From JAJZRJ01 sp040757055 (lineage in GTDB: Bacteria > Desulfobacterota > Desulfobulbia > Desulfobulbales > Desulfurivibrionaceae): DNA of 63,374 nucleotides. The notes under the pieces are model-generated. The model ran no database searches and had not been told where the DNA came from. It was given only the letters and a program-made list of their open reading frames with translations. This document shows, piece after piece, positions 62,311-63,374 of this stretch. A program made the position numbers and the translations under genes. The DNA is taken from positions 1 through 63,374 of the forward strand of contig JBFLXY010000013.1 in NCBI GenBank assembly GCA_040757055.1, read 5' to 3'. Within the stretch, counting starts at the first letter, position 1, and each line of letters opens with the position of its first letter.

Positions 62311-62601
62311 ATGAAAAAACTGCCGAACATCCATCCCGGCGAAGTTCTGCGGGAAGAGTTCCTGAAACCGATGGAGATCAGCCAATACAAATTGGCCAAG
62401 GCCATTGGCGTACCGGCTATGCGCATCAGCGAAATTTGCGCCGGCAAGCGCTCGATCACCGCCGACACCGCCCTGCGCCTTGCCCGCGCCTTCGGCACCA
62501 CCCCCGGTTTCTGGCTCGGCTTGCAAGCGGATTACGACACGGAGGAGGCGGCAAAGGCAGCGGGCGAATCACTGGCCCGCATTGAACCGCTAGCGGCGTA
62601 A
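62311..62601 (+). CDS. higA: HigA-family antitoxin (HTH-XRE)
   Basis: The 96-residue protein has the HigA N-terminal HPGEVLREEFLKPMEISQYKLAKAIGVPAMRISEICAGKRSITADTALRLARAFGTTPGFWLGLQ, which is an XRE helix-turn-helix plus the HigA extension. It should neutralise HigB and repress the operon. It starts 13 bases after the toxin stop codon. Confidence 0.93.
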   Translation: MKKLPNIHPGEVLREEFLKPMEISQYKLAKAIGVPAMRISEICAGKRSITADTALRLARAFGTTPGFWLGLQADYDTEEAAKAAGESLARIEPLAA

Positions 62602-62657
62602 ACCCCGAACAGTTGACGTGACACGCACGCCACGCAGAATATCTCTAACAGCGTAAC

Positions 62658-62718
62658 ACTCATGTCCTTCAAATAACCTTTCCTAGAAAGGGAGCTTCTT
62701 TGAAGGACATGAGTGTAA
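62658..62718. repeat. Nested perfect inverted repeat (18-bp outer arms, 6-bp inner stem)
   Basis: ACACTCATGTCCTTCAAA (62658-62675) and TTTGAAGGACATGAGTGT (62701-62718) are perfectly complementary. Between them CCTTTC (62679-62684) and GAAAGG (62688-62693) form a second stem with a three-base loop. It fills most of the 62602-62769 gap between higA and the next gene. It is not an obvious terminator because no U-run follows on either strand. Confidence 0.9.
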
Positions 62719-62769
62719 GGGAAGATAGAGGCACGAGAGAGTGCCCCATGGATAAACGGGATAAAGGCC

Positions 62770-63099
62770 ATGAAACTACTGCTATCGTTTGTCGTAACTT
62801 TGGTTGCATTTGGGCTGCTTGACCTTGCCATGCGAAAATTCGCCGCGTGGCGAAAGGCCAAGCGGCCTGCTGCTCCGCATTACGCTGGGCCAACCCCGGC
62901 AGAACACGAACGGAATCTCAAAAAGGGCATCGGGCAATTCGCCAATGCTCATGCGACTGCAAATTGGGAGCGCGGGGCGATTGCTCATTATGAAAAGACA
63001 GGAAGGGTGTCGAAGCGGAGTTCTAATCCGTTCGCGGATGATGATGTGACCACAGACGCGGCATATTCAAGCCTTGGTTCAAACATTTTTAATGATTAG
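62770..63099 (+). CDS. Small single-pass membrane protein, unknown
   Basis: The 109-residue protein begins with a hydrophobic helix (MKLLLSFVVTLVAFGLLDLAM), followed by a basic juxtamembrane segment (RKFAAWRKAKRP) and a hydrophilic C-terminal region with HERNLKKGIGQFANAHATANWERGAI. The charge pattern predicts a cytosolic C-terminus. I do not recognise the family. It lies in AT-rich accessory DNA between a toxin-antitoxin pair and an insertion-sequence fragment. Confidence 0.6.
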   Translation: MKLLLSFVVTLVAFGLLDLAMRKFAAWRKAKRPAAPHYAGPTPAEHERNLKKGIGQFANAHATANWERGAIAHYEKTGRVSKRSSNPFADDDVTTDAAYSSLGSNIFND

Positions 63100-63126
63100 C
63101 AACCGCTTCAAGTCAAGAGAACCCCA

Positions 63127-63165
63127 AACCACGGGATAAAGAACTGACCCCCTTGTCCCGTGGTT
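63127..63165 (+). terminator. Stem-loop after the small membrane protein gene
   Basis: AACCACGGGA (63127-63136) and TCCCGTGGTT (63156-63165) form a perfect 10-bp stem with a 19-base loop, 28 bases beyond the gene. Only a short T-rich stretch (CATCTATTCTTGG) follows, so termination is likely but not certain. It could also belong to the end of the adjacent insertion sequence. Confidence 0.45.
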
Positions 63166-63184
63166 CATCTATTCTTGGTAATAC

Positions 63185-63374
63185 CTAACGAATCTGGACC
63201 AATTTAGGACTGATTTCCTGAATACTGGTTGCCTTGAGAAGCTTGACTAGCGAGGGTTTCAGGTTTTCAGTCCGATGGTTGAAACGATAACAAACTTCCC
63301 CAAGATAAAGATGGAAGTGTTTTCGTGGTACTCCCCGATAAGGGTACAACCAATTTTTAGCATAACTCCAGAAT
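63185..63374 (-). mobile_element. C-terminal part of an IS1595-family transposase (runs off the right edge)
   Basis: Reading the minus strand from the window end gives an open frame of about 62 codons that stops at TAG (63187-63185). It contains FWSYAKNWL, RGVPRKHFHLYLGEVCYRFNHR and a tail ending in KLVQIR. The FHLYLxExxYRFNHR pattern is that of the C-terminus of IS1595 (ISXO2-like) transposases, just after the last catalytic acidic residue. The rest of the element and its inverted repeats are outside the window or not recognisable. Confidence 0.75.

Noticed and set aside
62640..62730. Integron attC site
   Set aside because: The nested hairpin is perfect in sequence and lacks the paired RYYYAAC/GTTRRRY cores and bulged bases expected of attC.

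Overview
The window looks like chromosomal DNA of a strictly anaerobic, respiratory Desulfobacterota bacterium, probably close to the Desulfobulbia. I infer this from gene content, not from any database search. The signs are a complex I that lacks NuoE, NuoF, NuoG and a canonical NuoL, an AhbD-type radical SAM heme enzyme, a cobamide-remodelling CbiR, a 12-heme cytochrome c, a split TauE/SafE permease beside a cytosolic molybdoenzyme, and dense two-component signalling. The core is GC-rich and tightly packed with many 4-bp gene overlaps. Both edges (about 1-2.3 kb and 62-63.4 kb) are more AT-rich and accessory in character: a ParE/Phd pair, an FRG-domain protein, a HigB/HigA pair, and the end of an IS1595-like transposase running off the right edge.

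Layout. 0-2.3 kb: accessory genes. 2.3-17.5 kb, all on the minus strand: a long translation and RNA-metabolism operon headed by tRNA-Gly(CCC), then rimP-nusA-ylxR-infB-rbfA-nrnA-truB-rpsO-pnp, continuing into an M16 peptidase, dut, a metallo-hydrolase and cbiR-cobT-cobS. 17.6-29.0 kb, minus: the nuo operon ABCDHIJK, then two MrpD/NuoL-like antiporter subunits flanking an 83-residue membrane protein, then M and N. 29.3-31.1 kb, minus: mpl, a 57-codon gene and tRNA-Ala(GGC). 31.3-36.9 kb, plus: the cell-shape operon mreBCD-mrdA-rodA.

36.9-52.8 kb is the most unusual part. An operon reading leftwards contains two half-size TSUP (TauE/SafE) permease genes, one with a large periplasmic domain, then a stand-alone CheY-like receiver, a cytosolic Mo-bis-MGD oxidoreductase and a four-cluster ferredoxin. 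It has a good sigma-54 promoter and a perfect 14-bp inverted repeat upstream, next to an NtrC-type activator gene. Beside it are two paralogous sensor modules. Each pairs a small four-histidine membrane protein with a histidine kinase that has a membrane-embedded input domain. One module ends in a CheY-like protein that is a clear paralog of the one in the molybdoenzyme operon. The other continues into a PEP-synthase-like phosphotransferase lacking the usual PEP barrel and a dual-specificity phosphatase fused to a YkgJ-type cysteine cluster. My inference is a redox- or sulfur-responsive signalling system controlling the transporter and molybdoenzyme operon.

53-57 kb, minus: heme genes hemH, an HD-domain protein, hemE and an ahbD-like radical SAM gene, with short intergenic repeats. 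57-62 kb: a PIN-PhoH ATPase (minus), then nadE overlapping a 12-heme cytochrome gene (plus). 62-63.4 kb: HigB/HigA, a large nested hairpin, a small membrane protein and the transposase fragment.

Limits: all identifications come from reading the translated sequence and DNA motifs by eye. Start sites were chosen from visible Shine-Dalgarno sequences and family N-termini. Promoter and operator calls are motif matches only.
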